Assembly (NCBI RefSeq): GCF_011745365.1
Contig: NW_024468909.1
Span: 1,116,001 to 1,180,000, forward strand
DNA: 64,000 bases
DNA from: Cryphonectria parasitica EP155
Taxonomy: Eukaryota; Ascomycota; Sordariomycetes; Diaporthales; Cryphonectriaceae
Direction of reading: 5' to 3'
Below, one piece after another: positions 24,227-34,889 of this stretch. The position numbers and the translations under genes were made by a program. Positions within the stretch are counted from its first letter, which is position 1; every line of letters begins with the position of its first letter. The notes under the pieces are model-generated. The model had not been told where the DNA came from. It ran no database searches and worked only from the letters and a program-made list of their open reading frames with translations.

Positions 24227-24373
24227 ATGTCGACCTCAACTAAATATCCTTATCCTGAGCCACCACCATCGCCATCAGGTGGACGCCCTCCACGGACTCC
24301 ACGGCCAACAGCACCGTCGCCACCGCCCACGCCTCCACCCCCTCCACCCCCTCCTCCACCTCCCTCTTCTTGA
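24227..24373 (+). CDS. Small proline-rich peptide frame (48 aa), candidate gene
   Basis: ATG at 24227 to TGA at 24371-24373, 49 codons including stop and no intron needed. The peptide begins MSTSTKYPYPEPPPSPSGG, then alternates Arg-Pro and Thr-Pro and ends in a run of about ten prolines and SS. More than half of all residues are proline, and third positions favour C/A/T as expected for CCN codons. It lies in the middle of about 7.3 kb with no other gene. An A-rich leader (CAAAGAAAATCATCATCTCTCTGGCACT) precedes the ATG. There is no signal peptide. It could be a true micro-protein, the first exon of something larger, or a chance frame in a CCN-rich tract. I cannot choose from sequence alone. 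Confidence 0.3.
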   Translation: MSTSTKYPYPEPPPSPSGGRPPRTPRPTAPSPPPTPPPPPPPPPPPSS

Positions 24374-26505
24374 TCAGTTTACAAGAAGATGCATGCATGG
24401 CTGGGGGTACGAATAGAAATCTCTGGCCACAGTCGCCTTCCCAAATAGCATGGGGGAGGGGAGAGCTTGTGTTCGTTACCTGAACGCGGCGACCACAGGC
24501 TGAAGATGATGGTGCAGCTTACAGCCGAAAGAAAGCAGGACTCAGTCAATTCTATGGTATATAGCTGGTGGTCAATATTTCATCATCGACAATTACAGGC
24601 TCTTGTCCTAATATATTCACCTTCAGAAGATGCCTATCACATGGTCAGTTGTCACGATTAGACTATGGTACTTGCTCAGACCTCTGTAGAGATGTTTCTT
24701 TGGAGATTGTGTGGATATACTTAAGAAGCCCGGTGCCCGGTGCCAATTTCGTGCTTTGGACGGTGGTAATACAGGGAGCGAGTTCCTACAGCGTTTCTCA
24801 TAGCGCCAAATTATAGTTCTTGCCACAGGACACTGTCCGGAATCTGATAGTACTTGACAGGGAAATGAGGCACGATGGACGGTTTAAACTGCCTACGTCT
24901 TGTCCAACATGGGCCGGCAAATGAATGGGGCTGCGACGATCTCGGTGGCATTGATGAGGCCTGTTCTATTTCATGGATGGATTTGCTATCTCGGGGCTAT
25001 CCTGCGTACACATTCTTGTCGATATAGTGGGTAATCAGGGTCGAGGTCGATCTGCTCGTAATTTATGATCCTCTTGTAAGTTTAAAGCATCCCGATGACT
25101 TGTATCGACCCACGGGCATATCATTCTCCACCCGATACTATACATAGAGTATCATCATAATTGATACATCATCTTGGCCAACAAAAAAAAGAGCTCATAG
25201 ATATGGCAGTTGCTGTAGAAATTATGTGAAAACCCTTGAGTCTGTGCTGGGCGAGGAACAACCAGGAATCACTCCAGTGCTCACGAGCCATATTACCATT
25301 GGTGGATTTTCTCGCTACTTCAGCTATAGTGCTAGGACTTCAAGTGGCGGCCGGCCTACCTGTCTTGAGTACAGTCGTCGTCAACAATTCATTTATCTCA
25401 AGGAGGTGGTGGTCCTGTGGATGAAAGGTCCATCACATCGAATCCGAGTCATGGCCTTCTGTAGGGGGTAGTGCTTCGAACGTTGCAGTAGTGAAAGATG
25501 TGGACCCGACCTGGACGAGGGTTCATTGCTGCGACCTAGGACTGCTTATTGGTATACAGATTTGTATTCCAGCTTGGAATTTCCTAATTGAATTCTCCAA
25601 TTACTCGAGCTCGATGTTAACTGGCTGTTCTTCGTATTTGGCTTTCCCAGCCAGAGAATTATCGAATTCACGAAATTCTCGGCCGAGGCTCGAAGCACGC
25701 AACGTGGCCATCCCCTGAATTTCATCCCAAATCTCGTGGAGGCTGATCTCCGCGGCGCAGACCATGGCACTGCCTGCACGCATAAACTTAGGACTCCACC
25801 TACGAGGTTCACTCTATCCGAGGACAATCGAAACGTCTCATGTTTGACAGAAACCAGGGGAAAAAGAGAGCAACAGGTGCACACCGCAGCCACACCTTTC
25901 CTCTACGGGCTTCCCATCCCCATGCCGATCTCCCGTGTCTTGCTTTTTGGGAGTGACGTTCTAATGATTCGTGGCCGCGCGCGCATTTCCAGGGGGAAAT
26001 GGCAAGGCTCGTGAGGGTCGGCTGCCGAGCTCTCTGGGTTCGGGCCTACCAAGACCTGCCCCTGGGCGCCCTCTCGGGGCATTTTTCCAGAAAGCGATAT
26101 TCGAAGGAGAATTTGACGTCAAGTCTGCCTTGTGTGCTTGTTTATCTTGTTATGGTCGATCATGGCTGTGTGCGCTTGAGGGTCTAGGCTAGACATGATA
26201 TCCAGCCGTACCCATGCCATCTTCTACCTTTTCTAGGAACACGCAGCCCCCCACTCTGAATACTCCTGACACCGTTTCTCCTGTCCATTATTCCTTTTAA
26301 ACCTTTTCTCCTCTTGTTTAAGCATAACCCACTAACATTTCCGGCGCAGGAAATGTGTAATTAATGCCCAATGAGTTTTGCCAGCGGCTGGGCCCCAAAG
26401 AAAAACAACCACGCCAGATGACATCGGAACATAGCATATGCCCAGGTGGTATTATTCACTAATACTGGAGGGCATCACGAAGTCACGGAGCCATCGAGGG
26501 CCAAG
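24374..26505. other. Gene-poor region, second part, and promoter of the mucin-like gene
   Basis: About 2.1 kb. At 25.2-25.5 kb one + frame contains a hydrophobic helix-like stretch (DFLATSAIVLGLQVAAGLPVL) but is bounded by stops and lacks family motifs, so it may be a relic. The last 250 nt is C/T-rich leader sequence for the gene starting at 26506. Confidence 0.5.
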
Positions 26506-27816
26506 ATGAGGCTGCAGACCGTCTTCGTCTTGATTCTGCCCTTCATTCTCGTCCTCTGGGCAACCCCAGCACGATGCTCAGCCGACTTCGACTTCTCCGC
26601 CTATCCAGCATCGACAAGGACATGTCTGGAGGACGCAGCAGACGACTCGACCTGCACTGCTGACTCGGCAGACGAGGACACAAACATGTGCCTATGCAGC
26701 AACACGGGCAACTTCGTCCTCAGCGCGGCGGCATGCATAGGGGACCAGGGCGCCGACGTGTTGGCACAGGTGTACGAGCTTATGCAGGATGACTGCTCCG
26801 ACGCAAAAACGCCCCTGACCGTGTCCGAGGCGGAGTGGTTCATGGCTGCGAACGGGACGACAGTGACAGTGACGAGCACCATTACGACGACGAGTGCGGG
26901 CATCCTGACGACATATACCACGACGAGCACGAGCTCGCACATCGCGAGTGAGGCTACGGCTACGAGCAGCAGCACCTCTTCTGCCGGCGGCAGCAGCAGC
27001 AGTCAGGGACCAGGCCAGGGGATGACGGCCAGCGCAGAAATCGGAGCCATCACGTCGAGTGTTGCTGGAGCCCTGGCGATCGCCTGTATGGTGTGCATGT
27101 TTTTCATGTTCAAGAAGCGAAGAACGGACAAGAGGGAAATGCGGGCAGCGCTGGAGGCGGGGAGGCGCATTGGTGGAGGCGGGGATAGAAGATCCAATGA
27201 TAAGCCGCTGCTCAGCCTGGGCGCGATGACACCGGGCAGCAGGAGTCCACTCGGAGCCAGTGTGACGCCTCCACCGCCTTCAGAGCCAGGTGCATCGGCA
27301 TCATCACAAGTTTGGCGGTCATCATTATCACAGACGTCCAGGCTGGGCACACCAGTGTCACCAACCGAGCTGCCTAGCCACCAACCACCGTGTGAATTGC
27401 CTGACAGTGGCGTGGGAGGAGGCCATGGGACACAGTGGCCGTCGCCAATATCACAGGGAGTGGGAACTATGGGGTCATGGTGCCCTTCACCAGTGTCTGC
27501 ATTGGTACACACGAATACGATGGGAACATACGACAGCACAACAAACACTCTTGGGCCAATATCGACGCTTTCACCAACATTGTCACGCCCGCTCACTAGA
27601 TCCGGCACGGTGAGGTCAAGTTGGGCGCACGAAAGGCCGGCACTGGAAGGGCCGTACGAGCTGCCCGGGAACGAGATAGAATATTCCGGCAGGGCAGACA
27701 CGATACCCTTGAGCACAATCTCGGAGAGGCAGTCGACGACTACAATCAGACAGGCACCACCAGAATATTCATCGGCAGGATGGGTCGATCCGAATGGAGA
27801 CAAAACTTGGATTTGA
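26506..27816 (+). CDS. CFEM-like/mucin-like single-pass surface protein
   Basis: One exon of 436 aa. The frame is open further upstream, but the first ATG is at 26506 and starts a clear signal peptide (MRLQTVFVLILPFILVLWA..., cleaved near ARCSA). A compact extracellular domain with six Cys (TC, STC, MCLC, AAC, DDC within about residues 38-95) is CFEM-like; the classic domain has eight Cys, so the match is partial. A Ser/Thr-rich O-glycosylation stalk follows (about 96-175), then one TM helix (about 180-203, GAITSSVAGALAIACMVCMFFMF), a basic stop-transfer KKRR, and a Pro/Ser-rich cytoplasmic tail of about 230 residues. This layout is that of wall-sensor-like or adhesin-like proteins of filamentous fungi. 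A signalling role is inferred only. Confidence 0.8.
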   Translation: MRLQTVFVLILPFILVLWATPARCSADFDFSAYPASTRTCLEDAADDSTCTADSADEDTNMCLCSNTGNFVLSAAACIGDQGADVLAQVYELMQDDCSDAKTPLTVSEAEWFMAANGTTVTVTSTITTTSAGILTTYTTTSTSSHIASEATATSSSTSSAGGSSSSQGPGQGMTASAEIGAITSSVAGALAIACMVCMFFMFKKRRTDKREMRAALEAGRRIGGGGDRRSNDKPLLSLGAMTPGSRSPLGASVTPPPPSEPGASASSQVWRSSLSQTSRLGTPVSPTELPSHQPPCELPDSGVGGGHGTQWPSPISQGVGTMGSWCPSPVSALVHTNTMGTYDSTTNTLGPISTLSPTLSRPLTRSGTVRSSWAHERPALEGPYELPGNEIEYSGRADTIPLSTISERQSTTTIRQAPPEYSSAGWVDPNGDKTWI

Positions 27817-28048
27817 AGGACTGTTGGTTAGCAAATGCAGTCAAAAACTTATATCAAGCTTACTTATTGGTAATGAAAACCCTTACACCTGAGATCATGA
27901 GATGACTTGTTGGAACAGAGTTTGGCGAGAGCAACAGCAAGACTTTAGGATAAAAACGGCGATAATCAGATTCCCCGAGATATACCCCAGAAACGAGTCG
28001 ACATTTCCAAGTTTAGTCGCTGTAAACAGGTTTACCCAAGTGGACCAG

Positions 28049-29310
28049 TCACCTCGACTCGTGAGGGCCAGCTTCAATCTCGGCTTGTCCACTAGTATCT
28101 TCTGTCTCAGTTCCCGCAGTCTCATTCGACTCCTCCTCGTGGCGCAAGAGGCCTCGTTGATCCATCCTTCTCCTCCAAGGCTTGTAGATAAGAACAGAGC
28201 CCAACCCAACGACAAGGAAGAGGCCACAGATACTGCCGCCGATGATCTCAAAATTGTCTCCGATAGCCCCAACACCATCCCAGAAGCTTCCTTCGGGCTC
28301 AGCAACATTGAGCACAAGAGTCAAGAGCTGGATTATCCCAATGAAGGCCGAGACCATGATGGTTATTCCGGTCAGGACGATCGAGTAATAGAGAATAGCG
28401 ATATGATCCCTTGCGAAGGCCTTGGAGGTGTACAGAGCCATCATCAGAGCTCCATCGGTCGTGTCGATGAGACACATGCCGGCTATTCAGGTAGGTCAGT
28501 ACTAAGACTGGTTCCGAGGGGGAAATTCTCCTGTGACTCATTACCAGTGAAAAGAACAGGGAATATCAAGATCAGCCACAGGCTCGTTCCCGACGCGCCT
28601 TGAATACTGGCAATGCCCAAGATGGCAATCTCGGAGCTCGTGTCAAAACCCAAGCCGAACATCACCCCAAGGGGATACATTTTCCACGGCCGATCGACGA
28701 GAACGAATAGCTTGCGAAACACATTTGCCAGAAACCCAGCACCCTCGAGGCTAAGCTGCCCAGCTGCCTGGTCCTCCTGCGCGGCGTCCTCATCACCACC
28801 CTGCCGTCGCTCGTGCTGCTCGCGCAACAGCTGTTGTAACCTCTTCACCAGTCGATACAGCACCCAGGTGTTGCCGGCACAGAGGATCAACAAGAAAGCC
28901 GCACTCACGCTCGTGCCGACGATGTTGCCGACCCTCTGGAACCCATCAAATCGGTCCCTCAGCGCCCCGCTGGTGGCAGCGACGACCACACAGGTAACCA
29001 CCACAATGGTTGAGTGGCCCAGACTGAACCAGGTGCCGACACTCACGGGACGCTGGCCAGAGGCAATGAGCCGTCGCGTCATGAGATCGATGGCGCTGAT
29101 GTGATCCGCATCCAGCGCATGGCGGAGGCCAAGTGTGTAGGACAGGACGGCGGAGGAGATGAGTTTCGGAAAGTAATGCAGGACGACACCGATCGAAGCC
29201 CAGACGATGGCGTTGACGGCGACGAGGAGGAGGATCTGCCATGTGACGGCTGGGGGCAGGCCACGGAGGGCCTTTGGGAGAGGAAGACTGGAAAACGCCA
29301 AGGGAGGCAT
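28049..29310 (-). CDS. Nickel/cobalt transporter, NiCoT family
   Basis: Exons 29310-28545 and 28482-28049 (62-nt intron) give 399 aa. The start is the first ATG (MPPLAFSSLPLPK); upstream in-frame codons have no ATG. Family motifs are intact: RHALDADHISAIDLMTR in TM2 (the HX4DH metal-selectivity signature), LGHSTIVVV, FGLGFDTSSEIAIL, and LFTAGMCLIDTTDG, the last formed across the splice junction, which confirms the intron. Seven to eight TM helices are evident, with a Gln/Glu-rich cytoplasmic loop (about residues 170-210) and an acidic C-terminus. NiCoTs are secondary importers of Ni2+ and/or Co2+ across the plasma membrane; in fungi nickel would serve urease. A C/T-rich stretch ending CCAG upstream could be a leader intron acceptor. 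The gene diverges from the AA9 gene. Confidence 0.93.
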
Positions 29311-30789
29311 CCTGCTTTGGGAGCACTTGAGTCGTTGCGGGAGGATACCAAGCAAAGGAGAGAATAGGGCCTGGAAGAGAAAAAGAAAGGACCATCAATT
29401 GGGCAAAAAACAAAAGAGAGAGCAGGTTCTCAAGAGTACCAGCAACCTGAAGTGAATCAGGCTATGGACCCTATTTTACGGCCTATTCCTCCTACTGTCT
29501 ATTATGTTTGCAGTCAACAGTGCAACCCTCGCGGCCGGTGAGCTTCTCATGAAATTTTTCGTCGTACACAAGTGAGGGGTCGGGAATGCCCAGCCTAGAT
29601 CTCACTGCAACTGACGATAAGCCTCCCGCTTTACGTGACCCTCCTGACTAACGCAACTAGGAACAAAGTCGCTCTGCTATGGTGAGAGCACGACATTACT
29701 CGAGGCGATGAATCTGTCAGACCTTGCATATAGTCTTGCCAAACTTGAAGTGACGTTCGTATGTGGATTTTGGTACGTGCAAGGACTGCATCTGCTTCTT
29801 CTTGTACAAATAATGTTTGCTTTGGCCTTGAGAAATGATAGTCTTCTAACCAGATTGTTTCTCGAGAATAAATCGTTCTAAATTTCTGCCGCACCATTTT
29901 TGGACCTTTTCTCCGATAAGAAAGCATCATTGCTGTGCCGTTGCACTTGATTGGCTGATTGGGTAAGTAATCATTGAAATATGAGCTTGCAAGAGAAATT
30001 CTCCATCTCCAGCCTCACCTACGTCCAAGTTCGAAACCGCCAAAGACTTTGGGAACTGGAGCGCTGCTAGAAAGATGACCATGACTTAGGAGTAACAAGC
30101 GAGAGACGTGTGTCGGTCACCATCCTCCGAGATCATTTAACCGATGCTATATTGGAAACCGGGTTGCCGCTCATCCCTGAACAGAAGTAAAAACATCCTC
30201 CGCAGACCGCAAGCTTACCTGAGTCCGCTTGTTGAGACCCTTAACCAACCACACGAACTTCTTCTGAATTTTTTATCGTTTCTCAAAAATGACCTTCATG
30301 TGGCAATGGGCATTTTGAAACCCGGAAGAAATTCCTCGGCGCGCCCATGCCCCGAGCCTACTCTATTTCAACCGTGCCCCGTGAGAAGTAGACCTCTTGC
30401 TTGTTTTTTTTTTTCGGGGCAAACTCTCACGACTTTGCGGCACCTGGTGCTCACTTGAATTCAGCGGCTAATTTCCAGGGAGTTCTTTGCGGAAGATTGA
30501 CAAATTTTCATATATTCCAAACCAGTTTACGATCCCACGTTGCTATTCACGTCCGTTGAGCTAGTGATTGAAACTTACGCACATATAACACCGTAGATAC
30601 ATGACAGAATAAGTACGACCCTGAGAAATATACACCAGGCAAAACGCCATCTGGGAACGTAGTCTGCTATCTAGGAGCTCAGGTCCCAGACAAGATTATA
30701 CCACAGCTCCCTGTCGAGCCTCTGTTGCACAAAGGCACAACAAGCGATATCCCCATTTCGAGGATTGTTCATTATTGTGGCCCGAGACG
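29311..30789. other. Divergent intergenic region (NiCoT and AA9 genes)
   Basis: About 1.5 kb between two divergently transcribed starts; it should hold both promoters. No coding frame with motifs. No nickel or carbon-control operator could be assigned with confidence. Confidence 0.6.
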
Positions 30790-31722
30790 ATGTCGCCGTC
30801 GCTCAGTCGGAATCTCTTTGCTGCAACCCTGCTTGCAAGCGCAGCAGCACACTCTCACATCGATTATGTCCTCGTCAACGGCGTGTACTATCCAGGCTTT
30901 ATCCCTCAGCTCGGCGCCAGCGGCAACCCAGCAGACACAGTCGGGTGGTTCGAGACCGCGACAGACGACGGCTTCATCGCACCCTCAAACTACACCAACC
31001 CCAACATCATCTGCCACGAGAACGGCGCTCCCCCACGCGCCCACATGCCCGTCGCGCCCGGCGATATAGTACACTTCCAGTGGAACGGCTGGCCGTTGTC
31101 CCACGACGGGCCCGTGCAGACCTACCTGGCCCCCTGCGACGGCTCCAACGCCCATGCTGGCGACGGGTGTGCCAGTGTCGACAAGACCAAGCTCGAGTTC
31201 TTCAAGATCGACGACTCTGCCCCTGTGTTCCTCAACGAGAGTGGTGGACCGCCGGGGTTCTGGGCCACCGAGGTCCTGATTGCGAGCAACAACAGCTGGC
31301 TGATCCAGGTGCCGACTACGCTGCGTCCTGGTCCGTATGTGCTGCGGCATGAAATCATTGCCCTGCACTATGCCAATGTGACGAATGGGGCACAGAACTA
31401 CCCCCAGTGCTTCAATGTTTGGGTATCGCACGGTGCGAGTAATACGAGTAACGTCACGGGGACGTTGGGGCCAGTGGTCAACCCGCGTGGCATACCGGCT
31501 ACAGAGTTTTATCACGAGGATGATCCAGGGATTTTGATCGATATATACAAGAATTTGACGACATACGTGATACCTGGACCTACATTGGCTGCAGATGCTG
31601 TACCCATTCCGCTGTCAAGCCAGAGGAACATGCTTGTGAAGGCGGCTGGAACACCAGTCGTGGTCTCGGGGTCTACAACGATGCAATTTCCGCAGAGTAC
31701 GTCAACAGTTCGTCCTGCATGA
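30790..31722 (+). CDS. AA9 lytic polysaccharide monooxygenase
   Basis: A single exon of 310 aa starting at the first ATG. The signal peptide is residues 1-20, so the mature protein begins at His21 (HSHIDYVLVNGVYY). This is the N-terminal copper ligand of the histidine brace. The second ligand is His105 in NGWPLSHDGPVQTY. The conserved Gln202/Tyr204 pair lies in AQNYPQCFNVWV. Cys residues for the usual disulfides are present. The core ends near residue 230 and is followed by about 80 residues of linker-like sequence without a CBM1. The enzyme oxidatively cleaves cellulose or related glucans outside the cell, usually with a reductant such as cellobiose dehydrogenase. C1/C4 selectivity cannot be read here. 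Its neighbours show no further cellulolytic genes. Confidence 0.94.
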   Translation: MSPSLSRNLFAATLLASAAAHSHIDYVLVNGVYYPGFIPQLGASGNPADTVGWFETATDDGFIAPSNYTNPNIICHENGAPPRAHMPVAPGDIVHFQWNGWPLSHDGPVQTYLAPCDGSNAHAGDGCASVDKTKLEFFKIDDSAPVFLNESGGPPGFWATEVLIASNNSWLIQVPTTLRPGPYVLRHEIIALHYANVTNGAQNYPQCFNVWVSHGASNTSNVTGTLGPVVNPRGIPATEFYHEDDPGILIDIYKNLTTYVIPGPTLAADAVPIPLSSQRNMLVKAAGTPVVVSGSTTMQFPQSTSTVRPA

Positions 31723-32667
31723 GGGGAAGATGGCAATGGCAATGAGCTGCTCCATTATCTGGGTCCAATCATTGGCTACTTGAAGGCTAAGCATGGATTG
31801 AGCCCATATGTTATCTCCCAGAGGGGCAGTTCCATGGTCATCTCTGGTATCACATTGAGTACATAAGATAAATATCAAAAGCCTGATCTGGTAGGAAGCA
31901 ATACTTCAACCCCGTGATTGTACAGAATAGCTATGAAAGAACAAAGGAGGAGAAGAAAATCCTTCGAACAAATGTGGAGAGGACGTATGTGGCTTGTTCC
32001 AGAAACCTTTGTGCAAGAAAAAGCTTCTATTTGCTTGTAAATCAGCTCAACATGATCAAAATTGGTCCAGAATGAGCGATTACCCAATTCCATAGGGAGG
32101 TAATGACACCAGCAACTGAAAATGTGGACTTGGTCATGTTTATGATCCGAATCTTCATAGCACGAGATCGATCACCTTGCATTTGGAGTGGCCTTTCTCA
32201 ACAACCACGAGGCACCCAGAAGTAAAATAAGAGACTGACACCAACATGAGATGTCCCCTGCTATCTTCTTGTAGTGTCATTGATTCTTTGCTGGAACATT
32301 ACAGAATGATACTGCAGTAGAAAGGTGTGGTCATACTCGCCAGCAATCAGTGGGGATTTCATAGTAGGACTAGCCCAAGTACCAGAATCCTCATGCGGTG
32401 GTGTTGTACTATGTGGTACCTGCTGTAGGTACCAGCCTATTACTGTGTGCAGTGGGCTTGCTAGGCTGCATCTGAACCCCTTGTCCAGTTGGTACATAGG
32501 TACCTACCCCGCTGTCACAGCATGTAGACAGAACCTTGAGCCACGCTAGGAAATTCCCCAATTCCGAATTAACTTCAACTCGACGGACAAGAAAAAAAAA
32601 AGTTCAATCTGCAATTTCTAGTCTTTCTGGTAGGATGTGAAAAGGGCATGCGACCAACAGCGCAATC
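31723..32667. other. Intergenic; PUS1 promoter with GGTACC motifs
   Basis: About 0.95 kb. Around 32.41-32.51 kb several GGTACC/GTAGGTACC palindromic motifs cluster about 200 nt before the PUS1 start. A short A10 run lies at 32592-32601. No coding frame supported. Confidence 0.55.
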
Positions 32668-34889
32668 ATGGCAGAACCTGCAAAAGCTGACAGCAGCAAC
32701 ACTACTCCTGCCCAGGCTCCAATCGCCACTGGGAATGGCAGCGCAACTATGTCGTCTGAAGGTCCCAGGCCAGATGCGCCTGCAGGTATCGCAGGTGGTG
32801 AAAGCTCAGACGGCAAGAAGATCCACGACAACCAGCAGCGAAACCCGCGACACAAGGGCAGAGGCGGCCGTGGTGGCCGAGGTGGCCGAGGTGGTCGAGG
32901 TAGAGGCGACTTCAAGTAAGCTCCATTCCTGGCTCTCTCCCTTCACCTCTTTGTCTACTTGTGCCTTTGGACTTTGCAACTGAAGAAAACGCTACCAAGT
33001 GCCTTCGACTAACGCAACCGCAAGGGGTGGCCATGCCCTGATGACAGACCGCCGCGAGATCTACGAGCACAAACGACAACGGCGCAACAACCGAGACAAC
33101 GATGCAGTCGCTGATGGCGAAGATGGAGCTTCGAATACCCCGAAGCCATCAAACATGAGCATTCCCTTCTCCGCTGAGGAGATCGCTGCCGAGGACCGCC
33201 GGCCCAAGCGCAAGGTCGCCGTACTTATTGGATACGCTGGCACAGGCTACAAGGGCATGCAGATCAATCACGATGAGAAGACCATCGAGGGAGACCTGTT
33301 CGCTGCCTTTGTGGCTGCAGGTGCCATCCAGAAGAGGAATGCCGACGACCCCAAGAAGTCCAGTTTTATACGCTGCGCCCGAACGGACAAAGGTGTGCAC
33401 GCCGCTGGCAATGTCATTTCTTTGAAGCTCACCATTGAGGATGCCGACATCGTGGACAAGATCAACGCGCACCTGCCCGAGCAGATACGTGTATGGGGCT
33501 ACCAGCGGACAAACAATGCCTTCAACTGCTACCAGGCTTGCGACTCGAGATGGTACGAGTACCTCCTCCCCAGCTATACTCTCCTGCCACCCCACCCGCA
33601 GACGTTTCTCGGAAAGAAGGTCATCGAGGCGGCAAAGGAGAAGGGCGTCTGGCAAGAGTGTCTCCAGGCCTGGGAGGATGTTCAAGGTTACTGGGACGAC
33701 GTGGAGAAGAACGACATCAAGCCTATCCTCGACGAGTTAGATGACAAGTCGCGTGAGGAGGTTCTGCAGAAGATTCATGCCTCCGAGGATGCGCAAGAAA
33801 ATATGCAGGAGGACGAGACTGCACAGAAGAAGCGTAAGGCTGATGAAGTGGAAGAGCGCGACGCCAAGAAGGTCAAGACTGGGGAGGACAACTCTGCCGA
33901 CAAAGAGGTCGATGCGGCAGATGTCACACCCGAGACGACGCAAGTCGAGAGCGAAGGCGAGCCTCAAGTCGCGCCCGAGGTCGAGGAAGGCGTTGAGCCA
34001 ACCGTCAAAGCAGCTGGCGAGAAGGAAAACGGCACAACCGTCAAGACCAAGTACCAGCCTACAGCCGCCGAGATCGCTCTGAAGAAGATCAAGGCTGCTT
34101 ATGTCGCCGCGAAGCGCCGGTACCGTGTCACACCTGCCCGTGTTGAGCAGCTGCAGGCCGCGCTGAACCAATACCTGGGCACCAACAACTTCCACAACTA
34201 CACGGTCCACAAGACCTTCAAGGACCCCTCCGCCAAGCGGCTTATCCGATCTTTCGTCGTCAATCCAAAGCCCATCCAGATCCGCGATACAGAGTGGCTG
34301 TCTCTCAAAGTCCATGGCCAGAGCTTCATGATGCATCAGATCCGCAAGATGGTCGCCATGGCCGTCCTGAGTGTGCGGTGCGCTGCGCCGCTCGAGCGTA
34401 TCAAGGAGAGTTACGGCCCTACCCGGATCAGCATCCCCAAGGCACCTGGCTTGGGTCTACTGCTCGAGAGGCCTGTGTTTGAAACCTACAGCAAGAAGGC
34501 ACAGGAAAACTTCGGCAAGGAGGCGCTGAACTTTGACAAGTACGAGAAAGAGATCGAGGACTTCAAGCACAAGCAGATCTACACACGGATCTGGGATACG
34601 GAGGAGAAGGATGCCTCGTAAGTCAAGCCAGAGACTCACTCGCTCACTCACTGTCTTTTAGCTTAAAAGCAGAAGAAACTGACACCAGCATAGTTTCCAT
34701 GTATTCCTTCACCAACTCGACAGCTTCAACACAAACTACTTCCTGTGGGTCACAGCTCATGGCTTCGATGCTGCGTATGAGCCTAAGGAGAGATTTGACC
34801 CAAAGCAAAAGTCGACCCTGAAGGACCTGGAGCAGGAACTGGTGGGCGATGATGAAGATGCTGAGGACGGCGTTGGTGATGAGGGTTGA
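32668..34889 (+). CDS. pus1: tRNA pseudouridine synthase (PUS1-type, TruA family)
   Basis: Three exons, 32668-32915, 32986-34617 and 34694-34889, join to 691 aa. The N-terminus is Gly/Arg-rich (GRGGRGGRGGRGGRGRG). The TruA fold follows, with VAVLIGYAGTGYKGMQI and the catalytic Asp217 in RCARTDKGVHAAGN. An acidic/Lys-rich insertion of about 120 residues precedes the second half (NFHNYTVHKTFKDPSAKR, GQSFMMHQIRKMVAMA, GLLLERPVF). Without the second intron the protein would stop at EEKDAS*. A GTAAGT donor at 34618 joins a TAG acceptor at 34693 and adds SFHVFLHQLDSFNTNYFL plus an acidic tail. This matches the C-terminal segment of yeast Pus1 and supports the third exon. A competing CAG acceptor 5 nt upstream would shift the frame. 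The enzyme modifies uridines in nuclear tRNA and some snRNA/mRNA. Confidence 0.93.
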
